Assembly: GCF_001976065.1 (NCBI RefSeq)
Contig: NZ_MNAH01000001.1
Location: 1,276,065 to 1,340,064, forward strand
From: Pseudomonas putida
GTDB lineage: Bacteria; Pseudomonadota; Gammaproteobacteria; Pseudomonadales; Pseudomonadaceae
Length of the DNA: 64,000 nt
Direction: 5' to 3'
The position numbers and the translations under genes are program-made. Positions within the stretch are counted from its first letter, which is position 1. Each line of letters opens with the position of its first letter. The notes below the pieces were generated by a model. The model ran no database searches. It saw only the letters and a program-made list of their open reading frames with translations, and was not told where the DNA came from. Below are positions 16,540-24,604 of the stretch, piece by piece.

Positions 16540-16778
16540 AACGCGGGCGTTATATACAGGCTTAGCGTCGTAATATCTTGCAAAACTCAGGCGCAGCATC
16601 TTTACTGCTCATTAAGCGACGACTTGCTGGCGCGGTCGAGACTTGCGTCGTAATTAATGTAAAAAACGACGAAAGTTTGACGTCAACCGCCACCGTATCG
16701 AAGCCTGGTTTTCAGTGTCTTATTCCTCGATTCGAACTTTCGAATAATCTTTTCTTAATTAATTAGTGTTAATACGAA
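16540..16778. promoter_or_regulatory. AT-rich intergenic region, candidate internal promoter
   Basis: This 239-bp gap is clearly more AT-rich than its neighbours and splits the rightward block. It contains a near-repeat CTTNGCGTCGTAAT near 16561 and 16642, an inverted repeat TTCGAA-c-TTTCGAA near 16733-16746, and an AT-rich stretch (CTTAATTAATTAGTG) just before the next gene. These look like operator and promoter elements for the last two rightward genes, but no element matches a consensus well enough to name a factor. Confidence 0.4.
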
Positions 16779-17921
16779 ATGAAAGAATATGTAAAGGCAC
16801 TGTTGCGTCAGTTGATAACGCCGTCAGTACGCTTTGAACTGAGGAAAACCCACGCCTGGCTGCGCGACATTGCCGGTCGAGCGTGTTTCTGGCGCTGGGA
16901 AGTCGTCAGGTTCAAGCTGCGCGAAGCGAGCGCTTACGACATTCTCTATGTGGGTCGCAAAGCCCAGCGTGAATTTGTCAAAGTGCTGATGGGCGCCGAA
17001 CCCCAGGTTGCCAATCAGCCAGTTAAACCGGATAAATCAGGTCGTACGGTATTTGTCAGCGAAATACCGACGCCGGGCGCATTGTGCGTGCCGCAATATC
17101 TTAGCGCGGTTGTTCCTTTGGGCAGATCGATCGAGGATATAACCGCCAGATACAACTCCGAGTTGCGCCGCAATCTGCGCAAGAACCGCCTGCGTTATCG
17201 CCTGAAACAGGCGTTGAACGATGACGAAATCGAAAGCGCCGACCAGGGCATGCTGCAACCTTATGCCAGCGCAAGGCACGGCACATCCGCTTCGCAAATC
17301 GAACAGCAGGAGGTGCGCAGGGTGGCGAAAACCGCCGGGCGACTGGACCTGGTGCTGCTGGAGGACGAAGTCGTCGCCTGCCACCTCGGTTGCGTGATCA
17401 CCCGCGGGGGCAAGCGCTACTGGAGCACGATCCGTTTCGGCTACCCGGAAACGGTGTACTCGGATGCGAAAAAGCTGCGCGAAATCAACTCGATCACCAC
17501 CTTCATGGCGCTGGAATGGGCGCTGGAAAACGGCTTCGACTATTACGATATCGGCACATGCCTGGCGCGTCCGGACGATGGCCTGCTGGAATGGAAAAGA
17601 AGGCGTGGCGGCGATGTCGATACGCTCAATAACCATGGCTATCTGTTTGTCCGATTGCCCAGGGTCGGCGTCGCACAATTTCTCTGGGAAACACCGCTGT
17701 TTGCTGTAGAGGGTAAAAAACTGACCCTTCATCTTGGACTGCCGGACGGGCCAAGTGATGAGGAAATTGCCGAACGCTATCGTGAAATGGGTTTTGGAGG
17801 GCTCTCCAAGGTCTATCTTCACTGCGCCAAGGCGCCGCAGGAAACACTGCTGGAGACCTTACGCGGTCGCTATAGTCATCTGAAATCGCCCCCTGCCATG
17901 GAAAGCCTGATTTGCAACTGA
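16779..17921 (+). CDS. GNAT/FemAB-like N-acyltransferase-fold protein
   Basis: A 380-residue protein with a double-GNAT style layout. The C-terminal half (about 190-290) has LVLLEDEVVACHLGCVI, YWSTIRFGYPE and NSITTFMALEWALENGFDYYDIGTC, the pattern of acetyltransferase-6/FemAB-like domains that occur in exopolysaccharide loci. A basic RRNLRKNRLRYRL stretch (about 130-142) lies between the halves. It would transfer an acyl or aminoacyl group onto an amino sugar or lipid-linked intermediate. No signal peptide is evident. Local codon use and GC are lower than in neighbouring genes, hinting at separate acquisition. Confidence 0.6.
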   Translation: MKEYVKALLRQLITPSVRFELRKTHAWLRDIAGRACFWRWEVVRFKLREASAYDILYVGRKAQREFVKVLMGAEPQVANQPVKPDKSGRTVFVSEIPTPGALCVPQYLSAVVPLGRSIEDITARYNSELRRNLRKNRLRYRLKQALNDDEIESADQGMLQPYASARHGTSASQIEQQEVRRVAKTAGRLDLVLLEDEVVACHLGCVITRGGKRYWSTIRFGYPETVYSDAKKLREINSITTFMALEWALENGFDYYDIGTCLARPDDGLLEWKRRRGGDVDTLNNHGYLFVRLPRVGVAQFLWETPLFAVEGKKLTLHLGLPDGPSDEEIAERYREMGFGGLSKVYLHCAKAPQETLLETLRGRYSHLKSPPAMESLICN

Positions 17922-17984
17922 TGTTGATGTCGAGCAAGCAGATGACAAGCGTTATTGGTATTTAAACGTAGAGTGGTAATCCTT

Positions 17985-19097
17985 ATGTCGCAATCGAATA
18001 TGTTGGTGAGCGGCGCTGGGGCGAAATGGAGTTTTGCTGCGTATAAACACTTGTTAAAGGAGAAACTTGCCAGAAAACCGTCGCAGGAATTGCAGAGCGT
18101 CGCGGTGAAGACCTGGGAAGTTGCTCCGGCGGATGCATCCATTGCGCCGCCTGCTTTTTATCTGCCCAACCAGCTTGAGCGCGTGACGGGATGGCAGTTT
18201 TATCCCTTCGAACATCCCCGACGCACCATGGAGGGCAATGGTCTCGTCCAGCACCGCCCGACACGCGCCTTTCTGATCAAGGACGCCTGGTTGATCGACG
18301 GTGCGATTTACAAAGGTGATGCCAAGTCATGGTTGTCGCCCAGGATTGAATGGTTGCCGAAGATCCGCATAGAAAGAGAAATCGATCGCGGGGCGATGTA
18401 TTGCACCATGGGCGGGAACAAGTGGTTTGGCTCATGGATGGTCGATGATTGCATCACCTATCCCATGGCCAGCCAGGAGGGCGTCCCGGTGACGACGGTG
18501 CTCCGCGAAGACGCCGTTTCCGTTGCCAGGCACGGGATTCTTCACGCGCCAGGTTATGAAGACTGGCTGGGGATGAATCCGGTTCGTGTGCGCAATGCGT
18601 TTTTTCGAGAGCTGGTGATCTTTGACGACATCAGTCACAACCGCCATAAGCACCTGCGCTTTCGCGGAATGTCTGAAAAGTTGCTGTCGCATGTCAATGT
18701 CAATTCTCACCCCGGCGTATTCGTTCTGCGGGGCAACAAGGGCGAGTTGCGCTTGTTGCGCAATGAACTGGAGTTGGCTGAACGGCTGCGCGAGCGCCGG
18801 GGTTTTCGCATCATTGACCCGTCGAAGTGCGATGTGCCAACCATCGTCGCGGCCTGTGCCGGGGCCAGGACAGTGATCGGCATCGAAGGCAGCCAGCTCA
18901 TTCACGGCGTCAATCTGCTGCAGCCCGGCGGTTCGTTGCTGATCCTGCAACCGCCCGATCGTTTCGTCTGCTTCTTCAAGTACCTGACGGATCGCGATCA
19001 GCAAAACTTCGGTTTTGTGGTGGGTACCCCGGACGGCGAAGGTTTCAGGATCGACCCGGACGAGGTTGAACGCACGCTCGATCTGTTCCCGGCCTGA
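17985..19097 (+). CDS. Glycosyltransferase family 61 (DUF563)
   Basis: A 370-residue protein with the DUF563/GT61 core: a central NSHPGVFVLRGNKG segment, followed by the conserved C-terminal block VAACAGARTVIGIEGSQLIHG and LLQPGGSLLILQPP. GT61 enzymes include plant xylosyl/arabinosyl transferases and many uncharacterised bacterial polysaccharide enzymes. The ATG at 17985 has a GAGTGG site about nine bases upstream; an in-frame TTG at 17955 is less likely. It ends the rightward block and converges on the WcaJ-type gene. Donor unknown. Confidence 0.82.
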   Translation: MSQSNMLVSGAGAKWSFAAYKHLLKEKLARKPSQELQSVAVKTWEVAPADASIAPPAFYLPNQLERVTGWQFYPFEHPRRTMEGNGLVQHRPTRAFLIKDAWLIDGAIYKGDAKSWLSPRIEWLPKIRIEREIDRGAMYCTMGGNKWFGSWMVDDCITYPMASQEGVPVTTVLREDAVSVARHGILHAPGYEDWLGMNPVRVRNAFFRELVIFDDISHNRHKHLRFRGMSEKLLSHVNVNSHPGVFVLRGNKGELRLLRNELELAERLRERRGFRIIDPSKCDVPTIVAACAGARTVIGIEGSQLIHGVNLLQPGGSLLILQPPDRFVCFFKYLTDRDQQNFGFVVGTPDGEGFRIDPDEVERTLDLFPA

Positions 19098-19135
19098 CGG
19101 GTTTCCAGGCTTTTACCTGCCTTTTCGCAACCCGG

Positions 19136-19160
19136 TAGCGCTGATTGCCAGCGCCACCGG
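19136..19160. terminator. Weak inverted repeat between convergent genes
   Basis: Between the convergent GT61 and WcaJ-type genes there is a short hairpin, GGTAGCGCT and AGCGCCACC around a seven-base loop. It has no clear U-tract. The position suggests a shared terminator, but the stem is weak. Confidence 0.3.
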
Positions 19161-19184
19161 GCGACTCGCGCACGCAAGGCACCC

Positions 19185-20609
19185 CTAGTAGGCATGCTTG
19201 CCGGAGAACGCCGTCACCGTCCGGGCAAGAATGACGAAGTCGAGCCACAGCGACCAGTTGTTGATGTATTCGATGTCCGAATCGACCCGACGAATCATCT
19301 GTTCGATATCTTTGGTTTCGCCCCGATACCCACGCACCTGGGCCAGGCCGGTGATGCCTGGCTTGATGTTGTGGCGCGCAAAGTAGTCGGCGATGTCAGG
19401 CGAATACTGCGCATCGTGCTGGATGGCATGGGGACGAGGTCCCACCAGGGACATTTCGCCCATCAGCACATTGAACAGCTGCGGCAGTTCATCCAGGCTG
19501 GTCTTGCGAATGAAGGCGCCGACCCGGGTCATGCGCGGATCGTTCTTTTGCGCTTGCTTGACCAAGCCGTCTTCCGGCTGGTGGACAACCATGCTCCTGA
19601 ACTTCCAGATGCGAAAAGGTCCGCCACTCCAGCCCATCCGTTGCTGGCGAAAGAACACCGGCCCGGGGCTATCGAGCTTGATGGCAATGGCCACGATGGC
19701 CAACACTGGAGCGGCGAAAAGCAAAATGAGAAACGCCAGCACGCGGTCTTCAAGGTTCTTGAGCAGCAGGCGCATGCCCATCAGTGGGGTTTCGGACAAA
19801 GTCAGCACGGGAATGCCGGCAATCTCGCGAACGCTGTGATTGATCAGGCGCAGGGAGAAGATGTCCGGCACCCAGTTGACCGAGATGTGTTTGTCGAACA
19901 ACTTCAAATACACATCCTTGATCACCTGCGATCCGTCCAGGGGCGTGACGAAGTAGACGGTGCGAATGGAGTGTTGCGCGACCAGGTCATCAAGGTCGGA
20001 CAAGTTTCCCAGGATCGCCAGGCGGTTGGGGTTTTCCGAACCATCCTTGCCATGGTCATCCGCCGCTCCGATCAGCACGGAACCGACGACCCGTTCACCC
20101 AGCCACGGGTTGTTGCTGATTTTCTGGTGGAGGAAGTCCGCCAGTTCTCCCGAGCCAATGATCAGCGCGTTGTCCCGTTGGGTGGGATGCGCCAGGAACT
20201 TCTTTTGCAGTTCACGGCTCCCCAGGTGCAACAGCAGCTGGGCAAAATAGCCAATGACGAACAACTCACCGACCAACAGGCGTGAGTACTGTTCGCTCTG
20301 TTTCGTAAGAAAGGCCATGGCGACGAGAAAACAAAAGGCGGCGGTCCATGCCTTGAACAGTTTGAAGGCCTTGACGGCGAACACGACATTGCTTCGATAA
20401 ATGGCGTAATGGTCGTAGACGACGGCCAATGCCCCCAGCAACAGCAGGACCATGATCACATAGGCCTGGGTGATGTAGCCGATGTGGTAGTCAATCAGGT
20501 ACCAAGCGACTCCGGTTACAGCAAGACTATCGAGGCCGGCCTGGATAAAGATACTGGTACTGCTTCTTCGCTGGAGTACGGAACGGCTACTGCTCGGCTC
20601 AAAAATCAT
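19185..20609 (-). CDS. Undecaprenyl-phosphate glycosyl-1-phosphate transferase (WcaJ/PssY-type)
   Basis: A 474-residue polyprenyl-phosphate hexose-1-phosphate transferase that starts the lipid-linked repeat unit. It has four N-terminal hydrophobic segments, a CoA-binding-like middle domain (about 145-255), a re-entrant membrane helix near 275-300, and the catalytic bacterial sugar transferase domain with SPGPVFFRQQRMG, KFRSM, TSLDELPQLFNVL, GEMSLVGPRPH and KPGITGLAQVRGYRGET. The length fits the long PHPT group that usually uses UDP-glucose. It is transcribed against the main block from its own promoter region. Confidence 0.92.
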   Translation of the reverse strand: MIFEPSSSRSVLQRRSSTSIFIQAGLDSLAVTGVAWYLIDYHIGYITQAYVIMVLLLLGALAVVYDHYAIYRSNVVFAVKAFKLFKAWTAAFCFLVAMAFLTKQSEQYSRLLVGELFVIGYFAQLLLHLGSRELQKKFLAHPTQRDNALIIGSGELADFLHQKISNNPWLGERVVGSVLIGAADDHGKDGSENPNRLAILGNLSDLDDLVAQHSIRTVYFVTPLDGSQVIKDVYLKLFDKHISVNWVPDIFSLRLINHSVREIAGIPVLTLSETPLMGMRLLLKNLEDRVLAFLILLFAAPVLAIVAIAIKLDSPGPVFFRQQRMGWSGGPFRIWKFRSMVVHQPEDGLVKQAQKNDPRMTRVGAFIRKTSLDELPQLFNVLMGEMSLVGPRPHAIQHDAQYSPDIADYFARHNIKPGITGLAQVRGYRGETKDIEQMIRRVDSDIEYINNWSLWLDFVILARTVTAFSGKHAY

Positions 20610-20945
20610 GATCAGATCCCATTTTTGCTACCCCCTCACGCCCAACAAGAACGCGATCCAGGTCAAAACTACCCTCGTTTCAGAGCTTTAGCCTCAACGG
20701 CAAGCTACTTATAGTCGAGAAATCCACCCTCCACCGAAATTCGCAGAGCAGGGGAGAATGCGGGTCCCGTGCTATCACTTTAGCAGCACTGTGGATTCAT
20801 TCACGTTATGGACGAAGTTTAGTCGGGAGCCGTGACGCAGGCGTCGGTCGGTTTGCTTTTAGGGTGTCTGGACGACCATCGGTCGCAAGGGAATTATCCG
20901 GGCAGGCGCGAAGGCCTGGGCCCCGGTTGTTTCAGGAAAAACTTC
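20610..20945. other. 336-bp intergenic region without a gene
   Basis: This gap separates the leftward WcaJ-type gene from the 3' end of the leftward amine dehydrogenase genes. It must hold the promoter of the WcaJ-type gene on the minus strand and any terminator of the cytochrome gene. I see AT-rich tracts (for example ACTTATAGTCGAGAAAT near 20707) but no confident promoter, hairpin or coding frame. Confidence 0.5.
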
Positions 20946-21467
20946 TCAGTTGCTCATCCCGTCTTCGATGGCGATGCCTTGGGCGCGCATCTTGTTGATC
21001 AGTTCGGCACGGGTGCCCGGCAGGTTGAGCATGGTCTTGGCACGCAGTGCCGCGACTTCGTCTGCGTTGTAGGGCTGGTAGTCGGCGGGCCTGCTTTTGC
21101 CGGCCATGCCGTCCTCGCGCATCAGCCAGTTGAGCAGGTCAGCCAGTTGCGCGTTGTTCAGCGCCGATTGCGACATGCCTGGCACGCGTACCAGGAATTC
21201 ACGACCGCCGGGGACTTTCAGGAAGTTACCGACAAATCCCGTCATTCTCGGCGTGTCATTGGCCGCCGAACCCATGCCGTTGCCAAGATGGCAACCGGCG
21301 CATTGCAGCTGATAGTTCACGCCCACGCTGTAGCCGGCCTGGGCGATGGGCTTTTGCAGTTCCTCGTTGCCGGGGGCGTGACGCTGCGTCGGGTCCGGGA
21401 TGGCCCGGGCCTGGACGAGCGGGGCGCTCAGGACGCCGACGAGACCGAGGATGAGCAGCTTGCGCAT
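20946..21467 (-). CDS. Periplasmic c-type cytochrome of the amine dehydrogenase cluster
   Basis: A 173-residue exported cytochrome with a signal peptide (cleavage near VQA-RA, residue 20) and one haem motif CAGCH at residues 56-60. The ATG at 21467 has AAGGAG at good spacing; a longer frame upstream is not used. It follows aauA in the same direction. From memory, the Alcaligenes faecalis aau cluster likewise carries a small cytochrome c gene directly after aauA, which supports a role as an electron carrier for aromatic amine dehydrogenase. Confidence 0.87.
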   Translation of the reverse strand: MRKLLILGLVGVLSAPLVQARAIPDPTQRHAPGNEELQKPIAQAGYSVGVNYQLQCAGCHLGNGMGSAANDTPRMTGFVGNFLKVPGGREFLVRVPGMSQSALNNAQLADLLNWLMREDGMAGKSRPADYQPYNADEVAALRAKTMLNLPGTRAELINKMRAQGIAIEDGMSN

Positions 21468-21488
21468 GAAATGTCTCCTTAGAGGACC

Positions 21489-21516
21489 TGCAGGCGCTGG
21501 CAAGCCAGCGCCTGCA
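21489..21516. promoter_or_regulatory. Perfect hairpin between aauA and the cytochrome gene
   Basis: A 12-bp perfect inverted repeat, TGCAGGCGCTGG and CCAGCGCCTGCA around a CAAG loop, lies in the gap between aauA and the downstream cytochrome gene. With no U-tract it is more likely a processing or stability element, or a half-REP, than a terminator. It could lower cytochrome expression relative to the dehydrogenase subunits. Confidence 0.55.
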
Positions 21517-21560
21517 AGGGACAGCGCCGATTGCCCAGGCAACCGGCGGTAAAGCGCGTG

Positions 21561-22082
21561 TCAGACCGCCACGCCACGGATGATCGAAACGGTGCAGTGA
21601 TAGATGTGCGACTTGGCGGCCAGGCACCAGTTCACATCGTTGTTGTTGAACGGGCGGTAGGCCGGTTCTTCACTGTCGTTACGGGTGCAGGCGCACTGGG
21701 CGCAGCTTTGCTTACCGCAGCAGTCGTTGTACGAAATGATGTAGTCCTTGCCGTCGGCCGGGTTGCGGCAGGTACCGATCCAGGTCACTTGCGACGCTTC
21801 GGTGCCCGGCGGGCAGGACGTCACCGAGCCACCGCAGCAGCTGCACAGGAAGCCGTCGATGGAACAGTAGCGCCAGTAGTCGCAACTGTTCGGATCACCC
21901 GGGTCACCGGCCTTCGGGTCGGTGGCGGCCAGCGCCTTGCTGGTTCGGTCCAGGGGCAGCAGCAGGGGCAGGGCGGCACCGGCCACCATCAGCGAACCCA
22001 TGCGCGACAACAGTTTGCGGCGCGAAGTAGTGTCGGCAACACGGCGCGTGGAGCGCTCGAATAACAGATCCAGCAGTTTCAT
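21561..22082 (-). CDS. aauA: Aromatic amine dehydrogenase light (beta) subunit, TTQ-bearing
   Basis: A 173-residue Tat-exported (SRRKLL near residue 20), cysteine-rich protein that carries the tryptophan tryptophylquinone cofactor. W101 (VTWIGTC) and W152 (NVNWC-like context) are 51 residues apart, as in known TTQ subunits. D120 and T164 sit at W+19 and W+63, matching the catalytic Asp128/Thr172 spacing I recall for A. faecalis aromatic amine dehydrogenase. Methylamine dehydrogenase has its threonine two residues further on. At least 12 cysteines are available for the disulfide network. Its partner is the AauB heavy chain, and maturation needs AauD and AauE upstream in the same operon. Confidence 0.9.
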   Translation of the reverse strand: MKLLDLLFERSTRRVADTTSRRKLLSRMGSLMVAGAALPLLLPLDRTSKALAATDPKAGDPGDPNSCDYWRYCSIDGFLCSCCGGSVTSCPPGTEASQVTWIGTCRNPADGKDYIISYNDCCGKQSCAQCACTRNDSEEPAYRPFNNNDVNWCLAAKSHIYHCTVSIIRGVAV

Positions 22083-22100
22083 GAAGGTCTCCCTGCCTTA

Positions 22101-22751
22101 TCAGTGGCTATGGCCGTGGCTATGGCCGTGGCTATGGTCGTGAGCATGATTGTGAGAAAGGTCGTGGGGCTGCGCATTGAGGTACTGCTGCAGCGTCGCG
22201 TGCTTGAGGTGCTCGACTTCGAACAGGCTGTCCAGGTGCTCGCGAGAGTTCACCAAGCCCTTGGCGCGCAGGGTGCCGGACTTGTCGATCAGCGCGGCGT
22301 ACGGCAGCTTGCCGATCTGGTAGGTCATGCCCACTTCCGGGCCGACCACGTAGGTGGCGTCTTCGAGCTTGTGTTCGCGGATCAGCGCTTGCTGGGCATC
22401 CATGTCGCCATCGCTGACGAACACCACGTCGAGCGTACCGGCCTGTTCCTTGGCGATGGATTTGATCGCCGGCAGCAGGGATTTGCAGATCGGGCAGGTC
22501 GGCGAGAGGAAAAACAGCAGTTGCGATTTTTCACCGGCGTAGCCGAAGTTCACCGGGCGGCCCTTGCGATCGGCGGCGGTGATTTGCGGTGCGGCTTCGT
22601 TGACGGCCACGCCTTTGTCCACCATCAGTGCGCCGGCCGGCGCCAGGCGACCGTGCAGCACGCCGATCTGACGGACCAGGCCCATGACGACAAACGCCAC
22701 CGCCACCAGCAGCACCCAGAGCAGAACATTGGAAACGATCAAGCCTTCCAT
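22101..22751 (-). CDS. aauD: Amine dehydrogenase maturation thioredoxin-like protein (MauD/AauD)
   Basis: A 216-residue membrane-anchored thioredoxin-fold protein: an N-terminal membrane segment (about 5-27), then a periplasmic domain with the CPIC active site in FFLSPTCPICKSLLPA near residue 89. MauD is needed for correct disulfides and stability of the TTQ light chain. It sits five bases after aauE and just before aauA. An unusual feature is the histidine-rich C-terminus (about residues 199-216), rich in HNH, HDH and repeated SHG units, which could bind metal. Confidence 0.92.
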   Translation of the reverse strand: MEGLIVSNVLLWVLLVAVAFVVMGLVRQIGVLHGRLAPAGALMVDKGVAVNEAAPQITAADRKGRPVNFGYAGEKSQLLFFLSPTCPICKSLLPAIKSIAKEQAGTLDVVFVSDGDMDAQQALIREHKLEDATYVVGPEVGMTYQIGKLPYAALIDKSGTLRAKGLVNSREHLDSLFEVEHLKHATLQQYLNAQPHDLSHNHAHDHSHGHSHGHSH

Positions 22752-22756
22752 TTCGA

Positions 22757-23296
22757 TTACCTACCAATCAATTTGAGCAGAAGAGGGGAGTTCGCCAGCA
22801 AGCCATCGGCCGCGGCGTAGATGAGCAGCGCGACAGCGGCGGCAGCCAGGGTCACGAAGCCATCGAACACAGTCATGTCACGCACCACCGGCGCCACGCT
22901 GGCCAGCAACGCCAGCGCCACCAGCACGCTGTTGCGCAGCAGCAGCACCGGGCGCAGCGGTTGCGCCTGGTCTGGGCCGGCACAGCCGCAGTCGATGTCG
23001 CGACGACCGCGCCACAGGTTGATGCCGATGGCGGCGGCGTACAGTGACAGCAGGCTGGCCGCGCCCAACGCCGCCCAGCCCCGGCTGACCGGGACCAGCA
23101 GCGCGAAAGCGATGGCCAGTTCCAGCAGCGGGATCAAGCGGGCGCTCGGGCGAACCAGGGCGGCAGGCAGCAGCTGATAATCCGCCAACTGCCTGGCGAA
23201 GCGCCCCGGGGCCCGCACCTTGTGGGTCGCGGCACTGGCCAGCAACGCCGAAATGGCGAGGGCGCAGGCATTAATGAAGATCGGATCTGATTGCAT
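22757..23296 (-). CDS. aauE: Amine dehydrogenase maturation membrane protein (MauE/AauE)
   Basis: A 179-residue inner-membrane protein with four or five hydrophobic helices of the MauE/DoxX-like type and a DCGCAG cysteine pair in the loop near residue 102. MauE works with MauD in maturation of the disulfide-rich light subunit and may pass reducing equivalents across the membrane. It lies between aauB (14-bp gap) and aauD (5-bp gap) in one leftward operon, the order B-E-D-A of known aau/mau clusters. Confidence 0.9.
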   Translation of the reverse strand: MQSDPIFINACALAISALLASAATHKVRAPGRFARQLADYQLLPAALVRPSARLIPLLELAIAFALLVPVSRGWAALGAASLLSLYAAAIGINLWRGRRDIDCGCAGPDQAQPLRPVLLLRNSVLVALALLASVAPVVRDMTVFDGFVTLAAAAVALLIYAAADGLLANSPLLLKLIGR

Positions 23297-23310
23297 GGGC
23301 CGAATCTCTT

Positions 23311-24459
23311 TTAGTAGCTCATGACCTGGGTCGCGGTTTTGGCGACCTTGGCCATGCTGCCGGTGTGCTGGTTGGTCTTGAGGTCGAAGATCTGCAAGCC
23401 GCCCTCAACGTCGGTGCCCAGCAACAGCGGCTTGTCGTCGCCGGTTGCCTGCATGCTCCACACCGGAGCCGGGGCTTCCAGGGTGGCGACTTTCTTCTGG
23501 GTCTTGAGATCGAAGGCCCAGATGACGGTGCTCGGGTCTTCCCACTTCATCGGTTCGTGGGCGTCATGCATCAGCACGTACAGGCGGTTGAGCTTCGGCG
23601 CGACGGCCATCAGTTGCCAGCCGCCCGGAGCCCAGCCGGCTTTCTTTTCTTCCTCGGTGACCAGCGACCAGCTCGGCAGGATTTTTGGCGTGTCGCCGGA
23701 GAAGTCCACGGCGCGCACGGTGCCGGTGGTGGTGGTGAAGTAGTAGGTGTCGCCGACGTTGACCGCGCGCTCCACCAGCTTCTGCGCATTCGGGTCGAAG
23801 AACGGCGTGCGGTTGCGCGCAGTTTCCTGGCCCTGGTCGTTGAGGGTCACCACCTGCAGGCTGCCGTCGCCGCACAGCGAGGCGAAACGACGTTTGCCCA
23901 CCGGGTAATTGAGCACGCAGCCAGGGATCGAGATTTCGCTGGCGACGGCCTTGCTCTGGGTGTCGACCACGGTTACCGAGGTCGACGGGGTGAAGTTGTA
24001 GACGTAGACGAAACGGTCGTCGCCGCTGGTCTTCAGGCCGTAGCGCTGGGTCAGCGATTCGGCGCGCTTGTTCGGGATCAGCACTTCCCAGGCCGGCGAC
24101 AGGGTCGAGCTGTCCCAGGCGGTCAGGACGTCGGTGCGGGTGCCGCGGGTACCACGCGAGTACCAGATGTCGGCACTGTAGATCAGCTTGCCGTCGTGGC
24201 TCAGGGTCGAAGGGGCGGCAAAGCCGGTCGGCACCATGCCGAGCACGCGTTTCTGGTCGGGATCGACCACGGTGATACGCCCGGCGACGAAGCTCTCGAA
24301 CTCGACATCGACCACGAACGCACGGTGCGGCTCGGCGGGGAAGGCCAGGGTGGTCTGGCCGATGGTGTCGGCCGGCAGGTCCGCACGGGCACTGTTCAAA
24401 CCGAGTACAAGCAGGCTCAGGCCTAGCGCTGACTGTACGGAGATCCTGTTTGTTCGCAT
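23311..24459 (-). CDS. aauB: Aromatic amine dehydrogenase heavy (alpha) subunit
   Basis: A 382-residue exported beta-propeller protein, the structural subunit of the TTQ amine dehydrogenase heterotetramer. It has a signal peptide ending near SARA (residue 26) and propeller-like repeats such as AFVVDVEFESFVAGRITVVD, VYVYNFTPSTSVTVVDTQ and WAFDLKTQKKVATLEAP. ATG 24459 has AGGAAG at eight bases. It is the first gene of aauBEDA plus cytochrome. The natural substrates of such enzymes are tryptamine, tyramine and phenylethylamine, oxidised in the periplasm to aldehydes plus ammonia. Confidence 0.9.
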   Translation of the reverse strand: MRTNRISVQSALGLSLLVLGLNSARADLPADTIGQTTLAFPAEPHRAFVVDVEFESFVAGRITVVDPDQKRVLGMVPTGFAAPSTLSHDGKLIYSADIWYSRGTRGTRTDVLTAWDSSTLSPAWEVLIPNKRAESLTQRYGLKTSGDDRFVYVYNFTPSTSVTVVDTQSKAVASEISIPGCVLNYPVGKRRFASLCGDGSLQVVTLNDQGQETARNRTPFFDPNAQKLVERAVNVGDTYYFTTTTGTVRAVDFSGDTPKILPSWSLVTEEEKKAGWAPGGWQLMAVAPKLNRLYVLMHDAHEPMKWEDPSTVIWAFDLKTQKKVATLEAPAPVWSMQATGDDKPLLLGTDVEGGLQIFDLKTNQHTGSMAKVAKTATQVMSY

Positions 24460-24604
24460 AAGGGGAACTTCCTGAATTGTTGGTAACGCGGATCGCGGGT
24501 GAGTGGGCAGATTCTGACCATCGAATAGTGCCTCGCCCGGCGATCGGGGGAATTGCCCTGCCTGCCAAGTGTTTGTGTATCTGTGCCAGTCGTGGGGGAG
24601 GATC

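Noticed and set aside
780..20609. Exosortase/PEP-CTERM-type polysaccharide system
   Set aside because: No exosortase, PEP-CTERM protein or EpsH-like gene is seen; the GNAT-fold protein alone does not justify the call.
20946..24459. Methylamine dehydrogenase (mau) cluster
   Set aside because: Residue offsets in the light chain fit aromatic amine dehydrogenase better, mauG-type dihaem and amicyanin genes are missing, and the neighbouring genes concern aromatic compounds.
24460..24604. Sigma-54 promoter upstream of aauB
   Set aside because: TGGCA-like words occur but the spacing to a GC element does not fit the -24/-12 pattern.
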